A DNA stretch of 32,502 bases from Ruminococcus sp. (GTDB taxonomy: Bacteria; Bacillota; Clostridia; Oscillospirales; Ruminococcaceae): positions 1 to 32,502 of the forward strand of contig JAEEVL010000030.1 in assembly GCA_016290875.1 (NCBI GenBank). Direction: 5' to 3'. Made by a program: the position numbers and the translations under genes. Shown one piece after another: positions 25,401 to 32,027 of the stretch. Numbering within the stretch: position 1 is the first letter of the stretch; every line of letters starts with the position of its first letter. A model generated the notes under the pieces. It was not told the DNA's origin and searched no databases. It saw nothing but the letters and a program-made list of their open reading frames with translations.

Positions 25401-26966
25401 ATGATCAAGAACACATTCGCAGCTCTCAAGACCAACTATCCTAACCTCAAGATCTATTCCTACGATGTCTGCAACGAGCTGTTCAAGAACGACGGCGGCG
25501 GCTTCCGTGGTGACGGCGGTGAGTACTCCAACTGGTGGACTTGCTACCACGATGATTCATTCGTAATCAACGCATTTAAATATGCAAGAAAGTACGCTCC
25601 TGAGGGCTGCAAGCTCTACATGAACGACTACAACGAGTATTTTGTTAAAAAGCGCGACGATCTGTACAACATGGCTAAGAAGATCCTTGCAGAAGGCGAC
25701 TATATCGACGGTATCGGTATGCAGTCACATATGCACGCTGCTGACTTCGGCAAAACAGGAAGCGCAACACAGTCAACTGATTCTAAGTTCGGCACATACG
25801 CAGACGCAATCGACCTCTTCAACAGCCTTGGACTCGACGTTCAGATCACTGAGCTCGACGTTACAAACTGTGCTGATCCTAAGGGTGCAAGCCTCTTCGT
25901 TGATATCTTCAAGGTAGCAATGGAGCGCGGCAAGAACATTTCTTCACTCACACTCTGGGGTCACTGCGACGCAGCAAGCTGGAGAAACGATTACGAGGAC
26001 GGCGGTAAGCCCCTTCCTTTCGATGCAAGCTGCCAGCCTAAGTCATTCTACAATGACATCATCGCTCTCAGCGGCAAGATAGTTCCTGGTCACGTTGAGG
26101 AAACAACAACACCTACTACTACTACTACAAGCAGTTCTTACACAGGTGACTATATGAAGACAATTCAGCTCCAGTCTAATGCTCCCAGCGGTTTCGACCA
26201 GAAGAAGGGCGGAGTTGACTACGGTACTATGGAAAAGGTTTCATATTACTCAAAGGCTGCAAGCGGAAACAAGCAGATGAACGTTATTCTCCCTCCCGGA
26301 TATAACAAAAATGAAAAGTACCCTGTCCTCTATGTATTACACGGTATAGGCGGTAACGAGGATTCAATGCCCGGAATGGGTATCCAGGCAATGCTCGGAA
26401 ATGCAATCGCCGACGGTCTTTGCAAAAAGATGATAGTTGTTTGCCCTGATATGCTCACAGGCCCCGGAAACAGATTCGGCTTTGATCAGGCTTCTATGAG
26501 ATCTTATGACAAGGTTCGTGAAGACATTATCGAATCTATCATGCCTTATATGGAGGAGCATTACTCAATCAAGACAGGTAGAGAGAATACTGCTATCTCA
26601 GGCTTCTCACTCGGTGGACGTGAAGCTCTCTACACAGGTGTTACAAAGTCTGCATACTTCGGTTACATCGGCGGTGCTTGCCCCGCTCCCGGAATCTTCG
26701 CTACAACTGATAAGTATATGACTCACGAAGGTTCTCTCAAGAGCGAGAGTGAATTCGTTCCTTCTCCAAAGCCGTTTATGCTATTTATCTCAAGCGGCGG
26801 TGATACAGACGGCGTTGTTACAGGTTATCCTGAAGCATATGATAAGGCTCTCACAAACAACGGTGTTGAGCACCTCTTCCAGCACATTGTCGGAGGCGGT
26901 CACGATAACTCAACTGTTACACCTCACTTCTACAACTTCCTCAAGTACGTATTCAAGGCAGCATGA
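22449..26966 (+). CDS. Multimodular cellulosomal xylanase/esterase: CBM22-GH10-CBM22-dockerin-GH10-CE1
   Basis: 1505 residues. Signal peptide 1 to about 33 (ends TYAA). CBM22 about 36-178. First GH10 about 190-545, with acid/base Glu334 (YDVCNE) and nucleophile Glu450 (VTELD). Second CBM22 about 570-720 (NGYYFRHTFENGTNDW start). Dockerin about 751-828 with two Asn/Asp-rich calcium loops (GDANCDKNINIAD and GDVDGIMGLTNRD). Second GH10 about 860-1210, with Glu1010 and Glu1135. C-terminal CE1-type esterase about 1235-1505, with nucleophile Ser1387 (GFSLGG) and His1485 (GGHDNS). Thr/Ser-rich linkers lie near 728-748, 834-849 and 1219-1233. It is expected to be secreted and cellulosome-bound, cutting xylan backbones and removing feruloyl or acetyl groups. 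The dockerin is internal rather than terminal. Single-gene unit with its own promoter and terminator. Confidence 0.95.
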   Translation: MNKKKICSAITAAACFSGVLAAMPELVAPTYAAQIVSNNFEQTYEGWHGTTDEFQIKAVDGAGFENSRGMAVTGRTTPADGAASSKGLWLEGGINYTYNLKVFANTNETFHLSLLYKDMETDEETTVELVNKDVKAGEWTDLSTSFKAPENTYEYLLTLTTDSTNDFWFDDVLITQKKKFGNANAAPAGKGLKDEFASYFRVGNILNGNTIRNSTITAIILKDHNAIECENETKPNDTIVQNGSTDTNVKVSLNSCAAICDFAQKNGLGFRGHTLVWHSQTPNWFFKQGFNNNGATVSTSVMDQRMESYIQNMFNAFATQYPSLDLYAYDVCNEIIDDGTASQGGVRSNSPWVQVYGNNSFVEKAFTYARKYAPKTCKLFYNDYNEFAPAKQSCIIDTILTPLKAKGLIDGMGMQSHLNCAATGAWGNTQDYLKAMDKYLNLGLEVQVTELDLAREGNTYSESQQSEKYKAIFQHCMDWNVNHPDGPNVTLVQVWGVNDDTSWVRYKDNNQAIPNYPLLYNGSNQPKAPYTELTKMIPDSDWGEGLPYTGPGSNGYVYTPPKPVEPDENGYYFRHTFENGTNDWTGRGAAGVKQSSKASQQGSNSLYCSGRTATWNGAEYALPSNAFKAGTAYSFSAYAMTEDGGSTSNFKLTLQYDDASGKTDYKEIATAEASKGEWVQLANKSYTLPEGSNFSIYVEIIDEDSLIDFYVDDVIGAVDGTVIGNGTTPRPTSSTTPSETSSAVSGLPAGALLGDANCDKNINIADAVLVMQVATNPDKYSVGKSSKSITEMGAINGDVDGIMGLTNRDALMIQKYKLGLISEFDSPYKGQTTTQTSSTTTTTSGNTKGIAAHQNNDYTYDANGTGFKDYMGQYFRLGTCVNAYNIQRQDVQEFIKKNFNSITCENEMKPSDICVQNQSSGDNIAISLQKADPILKFCEKNGIGLRGHTFVWYSQTPEWIFKENMQGNSGSFVSPERMNKRLESMIKNTFAALKTNYPNLKIYSYDVCNELFKNDGGGFRGDGGEYSNWWTCYHDDSFVINAFKYARKYAPEGCKLYMNDYNEYFVKKRDDLYNMAKKILAEGDYIDGIGMQSHMHAADFGKTGSATQSTDSKFGTYADAIDLFNSLGLDVQITELDVTNCADPKGASLFVDIFKVAMERGKNISSLTLWGHCDAASWRNDYEDGGKPLPFDASCQPKSFYNDIIALSGKIVPGHVEETTTPTTTTTSSSYTGDYMKTIQLQSNAPSGFDQKKGGVDYGTMEKVSYYSKAASGNKQMNVILPPGYNKNEKYPVLYVLHGIGGNEDSMPGMGIQAMLGNAIADGLCKKMIVVCPDMLTGPGNRFGFDQASMRSYDKVREDIIESIMPYMEEHYSIKTGRENTAISGFSLGGREALYTGVTKSAYFGYIGGACPAPGIFATTDKYMTHEGSLKSESEFVPSPKPFMLFISSGGDTDGVVTGYPEAYDKALTNNGVEHLFQHIVGGGHDNSTVTPHFYNFLKYVFKAA

Positions 26967-26984
26967 GAATAAGTGAATGATTCA

Positions 26985-27013
26985 AAGCGGATACCTTTCG
27001 GTATCCGCTTTTT
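26985..27013 (+). terminator. Intrinsic terminator of the xylanase gene
   Basis: AAGCGGATACC-TTTC-GGTATCCGCTT followed by TTTC; an 11-bp perfect stem 18 nt after the stop. Confidence 0.9.
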
Positions 27014-27029
27014 CACATATAAAATCAAT

Positions 27030-27056
27030 AAAAAACAGCCATGCGGCTGTTTTTAT
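27030..27056. terminator. Bidirectional terminator between the xylanase and fic
   Basis: AAAAAACAGCC-ATGC-GGCTGTTTTTA: a stem flanked by A-tract and T-tract, so it can act on both strands. On the minus strand it directly follows the fic stop codon. Confidence 0.85.
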
Positions 27057-27646
27057 TTCTGTATTATAGCTTCAAATACTTCACGAAGCATAGATATGTC
27101 ACCCTGAGCCGCTTTTATAGTCGCTATGCTAAGCATATCGCTGTCGCAGGCTGAAAAGTCTGCATCATAACCTGCATTTCTCACCAGAAGAGTTATAAAC
27201 AATCTCAGGGTTCTGCCGTTGCCTTCACGGAAAGGGTGAAGCATATTAAGATCATGGTACAGCTCTGTAAGCTCATCCTTGAAACGTTTTTCCGGCAATC
27301 CGCAAAAATAATCCATTTCTTTGAGACGCTCAAATTTCAGCCTTCCAAGCTGCTCGAGCTCTGTATGCTTACAGAATACAGTCCCCTTCTTGGAGATGTT
27401 GATAGTACGCAGCTTCCCTGCCCAGTCGTACAGATCTCCGAAAAGCGTTCCGTGCAGCCGTTTGTAGAACTCAAAATTCACATTTGCAAATTCTGTCTCC
27501 TGTTCAGCTTGAATACCGCGCAGGAGGGTTATCTGCTTTTCGGCTGAATCCAGCTCTGCCTGATCTCTTATATCCAATTTATTGATGAGAACCGTCGTAC
27601 CTGGATAGCAGTTCCAGCTGCACCCCTCTATCTTATAGACAGCCAT
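27053..27646 (-). CDS. Fic-domain protein (probable AMP-transferase toxin)
   Basis: 197 residues, short Fic type without extra domains. The full active-site motif HPFREGNGRTLR (His137; consensus HxFx(D/E)GNGRxxR) is intact. The flap region INISKKGTVF precedes it. Fic proteins transfer AMP (sometimes other phosphates) from a nucleotide onto target proteins, and class I toxins of this size target gyrase/topo IV in other bacteria; the target here is unknown. The start ATG overlaps the antitoxin stop (TAATG), so the pair is coupled. Confidence 0.92.
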   Translation of the reverse strand: MAVYKIEGCSWNCYPGTTVLINKLDIRDQAELDSAEKQITLLRGIQAEQETEFANVNFEFYKRLHGTLFGDLYDWAGKLRTINISKKGTVFCKHTELEQLGRLKFERLKEMDYFCGLPEKRFKDELTELYHDLNMLHPFREGNGRTLRLFITLLVRNAGYDADFSACDSDMLSIATIKAAQGDISMLREVFEAIIQK

Positions 27647-27816
27647 TATTTTCTGTGTACGTCACCGACGATCTTATCCTTGAACTGCTGGAATGTGATC
27701 TCGCCGCTGAGACATCTCCTGACGTTGTCGATCTCTTTTGCTGAAAAACTGAAGCCTTCCATTCTGACAGATGCCAGCTGATTCTTCAGAGCTTTTTCAG
27801 TTGTAACATTCTGCAT
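27646..27816 (-). CDS. VbhA-like Fic antitoxin
   Basis: 56 residues from ATG 27816, chosen because AAGGAG lies at 27825-27830 and a promoter sits just upstream; a longer in-frame ORF to 27921 runs through that promoter. It contains ASVRMEGF with S16-x3-E20-G21, the (S/T)xxxE(G/N) inhibitory motif whose Glu blocks ATP binding in class I Fic proteins. A second helical part (SAKEIDNVRRCLSGEITFQQF) resembles the VbhA antitoxin fold. It overlaps fic by one nucleotide. Confidence 0.88.
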   Translation of the reverse strand: MQNVTTEKALKNQLASVRMEGFSFSAKEIDNVRRCLSGEITFQQFKDKIVGDVHRK

Positions 27817-27840
27817 TGATATCAGCTCCTTACAGATGAT

Positions 27841-27869
27841 ATTATAACCTAAACAATATGACTTGTCAA
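27841..27869 (-). promoter_or_regulatory. Promoter of the antitoxin-fic operon
   Basis: On the minus strand, perfect TTGACA (27864-27869) and TATAAT (27841-27846) with a 17-nt spacer. Transcription would start near 27834, leaving a leader of about 18 nt before the antitoxin start. So the pair is transcribed apart from the GNAT gene upstream. Confidence 0.85.
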
Positions 27870-27901
27870 GAATAATTTGTATCTTGCTGCCTGAAAAAAT
27901 G

Positions 27902-28372
27902 CTATTCATCGCTCTCGCCATTCAGTTTCTTATACAGGCTGACATGATAATCAAGATCAAAGAAACCGTTTTTCAGATAGAAACGGTACGCAGGCTTATC
28001 ATTGTCAGTCTGTAAAAAGATGCCTGCAAGACCGCGCTCTTTTATATCAGCCTCTATCATTTTCATAAATCTTGTTCCTATTCCCTGCCCCTGCATATCA
28101 GGTGAAACACAGAGTTCTTCGATGTTGTAATTCGTACCTTCCCACCAATGACGTATCATTCCGATAGACAGAGCTTTAAGCTCACCATTGATAAAAAGTC
28201 CGTAATTGAGCGAATTGTAGGAGTTTGAGATCTCCTTTATGTATTCATTTAGCTGTTCGGTGTTGCTCCAGTCATCGTTCCACGGCTCACCGGCAAAAGA
28301 TTTGCTGTAAAGCTCTGCCATCTGCGGCAGAAAGGTTTCGTCCAGGACGGTAAAAACTTCTGATTTTTCCAT
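27902..28372 (-). CDS. GNAT-family N-acetyltransferase
   Basis: 156 residues, a single GNAT domain. The start LPQMAELYSKSFAGEPWNDDWS is typical of the aminoglycoside-6'-type branch. The acetyl-CoA pyrophosphate loop is CVSPDMQGQGIGTRFM (Q/R-x2-G-x-G/A), and the C-terminal strand is AYRFYLKNGF. The substrate is unknown; resistance should not be assumed. It has its own consensus promoter at 28412-28440. Confidence 0.88.
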   Translation of the reverse strand: MEKSEVFTVLDETFLPQMAELYSKSFAGEPWNDDWSNTEQLNEYIKEISNSYNSLNYGLFINGELKALSIGMIRHWWEGTNYNIEELCVSPDMQGQGIGTRFMKMIEADIKERGLAGIFLQTDNDKPAYRFYLKNGFFDLDYHVSLYKKLNGESDE

Positions 28373-28411
28373 TTCTTCTCCATTTCCTCCAATAATATAA
28401 TTTGTATTATA

Positions 28412-28440
28412 ATTATACCTAATTGCAGTTAAAGTGTCAA
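28412..28440 (-). promoter_or_regulatory. Promoter of the GNAT gene
   Basis: On the minus strand, perfect TTGACA (28435-28440) and TATAAT (28412-28417), 17 nt apart, about 40 nt before the start codon. Confidence 0.85.
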
Positions 28441-28509
28441 CAATGTATCAATACATTTTCAAGTTGCAAGAAAAATACCGCATATAAATTATCTGTTCAG
28501 ACTTTATTA

Positions 28510-28626
28510 TTACTTCATCCCAAGCAGCATACGCCTTATAAGAAGCCTTCCGTTATCTTTTAGCCACTTGTTCCATTTGTCGTACTCTGGAAACACACGG
28601 TATATCTCAGCGTAGAACGCCTTTAT
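28510..28626 (-). pseudogene. Short C-terminal gene fragment, unrecognised
   Basis: A 38-codon minus-strand frame between a TGA (28627-28629) and a TAA, with no start codon. Its product is protein-like (aromatic and charged: AEIYRVFPEYDKWNKWLKD, then RRMLLGMK). It looks like the surviving C-terminus of a lost gene. I do not recognise the family. The stretch 28441-28509 shows nothing. Confidence 0.35.
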
Positions 28627-28674
28627 TCAAAATGTTCTCGCAGACGAGCCTAATAATGATTTCACCATAATCCC

Positions 28675-29045
28675 CCTTAAGCGATGAAAAAATTATCGCT
28701 GAAAACACTACGCCAATCGGAGAAAAACTCCGTGAGTTCAGACTATTCACCTTTGTCTTATCCAGTCTTGACGACAATATATGCTTTGACATGAACGATA
28801 ATGCATATCCCGTCTGTCAGCTTCCGCGTAACATGCTGACCAGCAGCGGCGATATAGCATTCACTGCTGATATTGCTAACGGAAAGGAAACATTCTACTT
28901 TTTATTTAATAAGGGAAACACATTCAGATTTATACCGAAAGTCGACAATTTCTTCAAGGTCTTTACAAATAGTATTCTCGACAAAGACGGCGGAACTTAC
29001 AGCGCAGACGACATCATCGCAAGCTTTGAAAAAGTCGATAATTGA
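28675..29045 (+). pseudogene. Gene remnant or small hypothetical protein
   Basis: A plus-strand frame opens after a TAA near 28675 and reads about 122 residues to a stop at 29045. The first ATG (28791) would give 84 residues but has no ribosome site. The text is protein-like and amphipathic (DEKIIAENTTPIGEKLREF, then FTADIANGKETFYFLFNKG). It looks like the 3' part of a gene that has lost its start. Function not recognised. Confidence 0.4.
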
Positions 29046-29136
29046 AAGTATATTCAAAGAATCAGTCCAGTGATAATATAAAACCAGCTCGCGAGATAGA
29101 GCTGATTACTTTTATACTGTTGTATCAACGTTATGG

Positions 29137-29468
29137 TTATTTTGTTCTTTCATTCACTTGGAACTGTTGATCAATGCGAACATAAATAACAGCAATAACA
29201 CTAACTGTTTTGTTTTCCTCATCAGTTACATAATAAACATAATGATTTTTAACTTTAACTTTTCAACACCAAATGCTCACCATGGCTGTTATTGAAAGAC
29301 CTTATATCTTGAGGGCGCTTTCTCAAGTGATTTGTTTTCCTTACGTAATTCATTCTGTAAAGCTGTTGCTGCCTGAGGGTTAGCAAGTTCGTGTGCAATA
29401 CACAATACAATGTTACGGATATCATCCTAGGCTTCAGGAGTGATAATAGCTTTATACTTTTCAGACAT
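29137..29468 (-). pseudogene. Decayed RelE/ParE-type toxin gene
   Basis: An ATG at 29466-29468, 3 nt after the antitoxin stop, begins MSEKYKAIITPEA, then TAG at 29427-29429, then continues in frame DDIRNIVLCIAHELANPQAATALQ and so on to a TAA at 29289-29291. After a shift of frame the C-terminal part is readable (VKVKNHYVYYVTDEE, then VSVIAVIYVR), ending at 29137-29139. Read together these pieces give a normal RelE/ParE-superfamily toxin of about 110 residues (ITPEAxxDI start and a VxVIAVIYVR end). At least one nonsense change (probably CAG to TAG) and one frameshift inactivate it. Confidence 0.82.
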
Positions 29469-29471
29469 TGG

Positions 29472-29777
29472 TTACAGTTGCTCAACCTTTAATAAATCAA
29501 AGAACTCGTTAGCTTCGACGCCTTCACCGGTTTTTGCCTGAGCAAGACCTTTTACAAGCTTAGCGTCAAATTCTTCTTTTGTCATTTCATCTAATGATTT
29601 TAGCGTTGTCGAGGGAATAGCGGGTCTGAACGGTAGACCGTTCCATAGAATTATCTGCCTATAGAACATATTAATTCCGTTTGAAGCAGATATTCCAAGA
29701 CTTGAGAGGATAGCTTCTGCCTTTTCCTTGATCTCGGGCTCTACTCGTGCCGCAACATTTGAACTTTTGATTGCCAT
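29472..29777 (-). CDS. RelB/DinJ-family antitoxin (orphaned)
   Basis: 101 residues. The N-terminal ribbon-helix-helix region (VAARVEPEIKEKAEAILSSLGISASNGINMFYRQIILWNGLP, shown here in part) is characteristic of RelB/DinJ proteins. The C-terminal half (LDEMTKEEFDAKLVKGLAQAKTGEG) would wrap the toxin. The frame is intact with GGTGG-type ribosome site, but its toxin partner immediately downstream is a pseudogene. It may persist as a repressor or as an anti-addiction antitoxin. Confidence 0.88.
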   Translation of the reverse strand: MAIKSSNVAARVEPEIKEKAEAILSSLGISASNGINMFYRQIILWNGLPFRPAIPSTTLKSLDEMTKEEFDAKLVKGLAQAKTGEGVEANEFFDLLKVEQL

Positions 29778-29805
29778 ATCAGCACCACCTTTGGTACAAT
29801 ATTAG

Positions 29806-29843
29806 CATAGTCTTAACTGCTGACTCAGTGGTGACAGACTATG
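29806..29843. promoter_or_regulatory. Candidate RelB operator: 8-bp inverted repeat
   Basis: CATAGTCT (29806-29813) is the exact inverse of AGACTATG (29836-29843) with a 22-nt spacer that itself has CTGA-C-TCAG at its centre. It lies 29 nt upstream of the antitoxin start, where RelB-type autorepressors bind. Confidence 0.5.
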
Positions 29844-29859
29844 TTTATTTTAGTATAAT
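29831..29859 (+). promoter_or_regulatory. Possible plus-strand promoter into a gene-free stretch
   Basis: GTGACA (29831-29836), 17-nt spacer, perfect TATAAT (29854-29859), overlapping the right arm of the RelB inverted repeat. It points away from the antitoxin into 29860-30030, where no ORF is seen but overlapping hairpins occur. Confidence 0.35.
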
Positions 29860-29865
29860 GAGAAG

Positions 29866-30000
29866 GTAATGGACTGACAGCACCACCTTGTAACTTCGCG
29901 TTCGCATTAGAAAGCGTCAGCCGCCTTCTTATTATCAAATTCGATTAAGCAGGTTGTACCTGCTGTGTGTTTACAGCAGCGTTCGCGTCACTAACAGAAA
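29866..30000 (+). other. Gene-free stretch with overlapping hairpins, possible structured RNA
   Basis: No credible ORF. The sequence has GCAGGT-TGT-ACCTGC and, sharing its CTGC, CTGCTGT-GTGTTT-ACAGCAG (about 29950-29982), two mutually exclusive hairpins. GCGTTCGC occurs twice (about 29898-29906 and 29979-29987). It is preceded by a possible promoter. This may be a small RNA, a leader of the macro-domain gene, or mobile-element debris. Confidence 0.25.
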
Positions 30001-30031
30001 AATTTCCATACTACATTAAATAAGATTATTA

Positions 30032-30060
30032 TTGCATTCTTATGCTGGAAATGTTATAAT
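30032..30060 (+). promoter_or_regulatory. Promoter of the macro-domain gene
   Basis: TTGCAT (30032-30037), 17-nt spacer, TATAAT (30055-30060), 25 nt before the start codon with TTAGGAG between. Confidence 0.65.
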
Positions 30061-30084
30061 ATAAAAAAACTTAGGAGCGATAAT

Positions 30085-31131
30085 ATGCCATTAATGTTTA
30101 TTCGTGGTGATATAACAAAGATAAAAGTCGATGCAATAGTGAATTCTGCTAATACTAACCTTCTTGGCGGAAGCGGCGTTGATGGAGCTATTCATCGCGC
30201 CGCCGGGCCAAAGTTGCTGGATGAATGCAGAAAACTTGGCGGATGCGCGGTCGGAAAGGCAAAGCTGACTAAGGGCTATAAACTTCCCGCCGGACACGTT
30301 ATACATACTGTCGGACCAGTCTGGAAAGGCGGAAGGAATAATGAACCATCGCTGCTGCGAAACTGCTATGAAGAATGTCTGAGAATCGCAGTTGAAAATA
30401 AGTTTGGGAGCATCGCGTTCCCGCTTATCTCATCAGGAGCATATGGATATCCAAAGTACAAAGCTCTGAAAATCGCTGTGGACAGCTGTTCAGAGTTCTT
30501 GAAGACTCATGATATGGATATTACTATCGTTATCTTTGATCGTAATTCTTTTGACATCGGTAGGAAAAAGTTGAAAGATATTGAAGCGTTTATTGACGAT
30601 AATTATTATGACGAAACAAGAACGTGGGGATATTCAGACGCTGTTGGTTCTTCAGGAAGTTTAAAAAACTTCCTTCGTTCGTTCAGAAAAGAGTCATCTA
30701 CTAGCAGTGGGACAGCTCATACAGTTCATTCAAATTTCCCTGTTTTAGGAAATGCTTGCTCTGAAACTCTGGAAGAGAAGCTGAAAATGATAGATGAGAG
30801 TTTTACTGAGATGCTGCTACGAAAAATCGATGAAAAGGATATGACAGATTCAGATTGCTATAAGAAGGCAAATATCGACCGTAAGCTGTTCTCTAAAATA
30901 CGTTCAAACAAAGATTATCATCCTAAGAAGGCTACTGCTGTTGCGTTTGCTATTGCACTTGAGCTTGATATTGATGAAACTAAAGAAATGCTTTTAAAGG
31001 CAGGCTTCGGGCTGTCAAATTCAAGTAAATTCGATATAATAGTGCGGTACTTTATCGAGAGTGGAAATTATAACATTTACGAGATAAATGAAGTTCTTTT
31101 CCACTTTGATCAGGTTCTGATAGGTTCATAA
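30085..31131 (+). CDS. Macro-domain protein with C-terminal HTH-like region
   Basis: 348 residues. Residues 1 to about 165 are a complete macro domain: VDAIVNSANTNLLGGSGVDGAIHRAAG (seen at 15-41 in two pieces: NSANTNLLGGSG and VDGAIHRAAG), CRKLGGCAVGKAKLTKGYKLPA, and the phosphate loop SSGAYGYPK (about 116-124). Such domains bind or remove ADP-ribose. After a Ser-rich linker (about 185-235), residues 250-348 form a helical domain with YKKANIDRKLFSKIRSNKDYHPKK, resembling an XRE-type HTH with a following helical bundle (ELDIDETKEMLLKAGFGL). It could be an ADP-ribose-responsive regulator or a hydrolase with a targeting domain. The VWA and small Cys-rich genes follow after a hairpin. Confidence 0.85.
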   Translation: MPLMFIRGDITKIKVDAIVNSANTNLLGGSGVDGAIHRAAGPKLLDECRKLGGCAVGKAKLTKGYKLPAGHVIHTVGPVWKGGRNNEPSLLRNCYEECLRIAVENKFGSIAFPLISSGAYGYPKYKALKIAVDSCSEFLKTHDMDITIVIFDRNSFDIGRKKLKDIEAFIDDNYYDETRTWGYSDAVGSSGSLKNFLRSFRKESSTSSGTAHTVHSNFPVLGNACSETLEEKLKMIDESFTEMLLRKIDEKDMTDSDCYKKANIDRKLFSKIRSNKDYHPKKATAVAFAIALELDIDETKEMLLKAGFGLSNSSKFDIIVRYFIESGNYNIYEINEVLFHFDQVLIGS

Positions 31132-31132
31132 A

Positions 31133-31152
31133 ATGTCGCCTTAAAGGCGACC
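31133..31152. terminator. Perfect palindromic hairpin after the macro-domain gene
   Basis: GTCGCCTT-AAAGGCGAC forms a compact 7-8 bp stem right after the stop codon, without a T-tract. It is probably a transcript-end or processing hairpin rather than a full terminator. Confidence 0.45.
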
Positions 31153-31224
31153 ACTCTCCTCTTGAAATATGGTATCATATAATCACAGAAGAAAACAGAT
31201 CACCAATTTCAAGGAGGAATCATT

Positions 31225-31845
31225 ATGAAAAACAATATTACAGAACTCGTGCTCATACTCGATCGTTCAGGTTCAATGGCAGGACTTGAAAGCGATACTA
31301 TCGGTGGCTTCAATTCAATGATTGAAAAGCAGAAAAAGCTCGATGGAAAGTGCTATGTTTCTACGTTCCTTTTCGACAACGAGAGTGAAGTCCTGCACGA
31401 CAGGATAGATCTTGCGGACGTTCCAAAAATGACCGATAAGGAGTATTTCCCCCGTGGATGTACGGCTCTTCTTGACACTATCGGCGGAGCGATACATCAC
31501 ATAGAGAATATTCACAAATATGCACGTAAAGAGGACGTTCCGGAGCACACCCTTTTCTGTATCACGACTGATGGCATGGAAAATGCAAGCCACAAATATG
31601 ACCTGATGAAGGTCAGGAAAATGATAGAAGCCAAGAAAGAAATAGGCTGGGAGTTCATTTTCATAGGGGCTAACATTGATGCTGTTTCCGCCGCTGCTGA
31701 TATCGGAATATCTGAGGACAGAGCCGTCAACTATACAGCTTCTGCATGCGGAACAGCCTCTGTATATGAAGCAATGTCGGATGTAGCTTCATCAGTCAGA
31801 GGATGCGCCTCGATAGAAAGGAACTGGAAGAAAAAGGTAAAATGA
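31225..31845 (+). CDS. VWA-domain protein (TerY-like)
   Basis: 206 residues, cytoplasmic (no signal peptide or TM). MIDAS metal site: DRSGSM (13-18), the threonine in GCTALLD and the aspartate in TTDGMEN. The length and the end motif GWEFIFIGANIDAV are typical of the stand-alone VWA proteins related to TerY of tellurite/stress clusters. VWA proteins of this type act as metal-dependent assembly adaptors. AAGGAGG precedes the start. The two small genes downstream are packed tightly (24 and 9 nt), forming an operon. Confidence 0.9.
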   Translation: MKNNITELVLILDRSGSMAGLESDTIGGFNSMIEKQKKLDGKCYVSTFLFDNESEVLHDRIDLADVPKMTDKEYFPRGCTALLDTIGGAIHHIENIHKYARKEDVPEHTLFCITTDGMENASHKYDLMKVRKMIEAKKEIGWEFIFIGANIDAVSAAADIGISEDRAVNYTASACGTASVYEAMSDVASSVRGCASIERNWKKKVK

Positions 31846-31868
31846 CAATCTTCAGAGAGGTGAGTAGA

Positions 31869-32018
31869 ATGCCCAAAGTGAAGATACCAAAACATATGAG
31901 CAAATGCAAGGAATGTCCATATAAACTCGGACTGATAAAATGCGTGAAGAGTCCTTGTCCGGATTGCATTGCAAGCGGTGAAAAGACCGATCCGTTCAAG
32001 TCAATGATCAAGAAATGA
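31869..32018 (+). CDS. Small Cys-rich (zinc-ribbon-like) protein
   Basis: 49 residues from ATG 31869, favoured by GAGGTG at 31856-31861; an alternative ATG at 31842 overlaps the VWA stop and would give 58 residues. It holds CKECPYKLGLIKCVKSPCPDC, a C-x2-C ... C ... C-x2-C pattern suited to binding zinc. Family not recognised. Cotranscribed with the VWA gene. Confidence 0.65.
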   Translation: MPKVKIPKHMSKCKECPYKLGLIKCVKSPCPDCIASGEKTDPFKSMIKK

Positions 32019-32027
32019 GGTAAGACA

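Noticed and set aside
24640..26140. ACA/ACT-rich tracts in the xylanase as a CRISPR or tandem repeat
   Set aside because: They are in-frame Thr/Ser linkers between modules, with no regular repeat-spacer pattern.
27817..27921. Longer Fic antitoxin starting at 27921
   Set aside because: The extra 35 codons run through a perfect promoter and overlap the GNAT end; ATG 27816 has AAGGAG.
28607..28792. Minus-strand ORF of 61 codons
   Set aside because: The opposite strand reads as a more protein-like frame here, and there is no ribosome site or recognisable family.
29255..29485. Minus-strand ORF of 76 codons overlapping the antitoxin end
   Set aside because: It is an out-of-frame reading of the decayed RelE/ParE toxin; the toxin's own frame is recognisable despite its stops.
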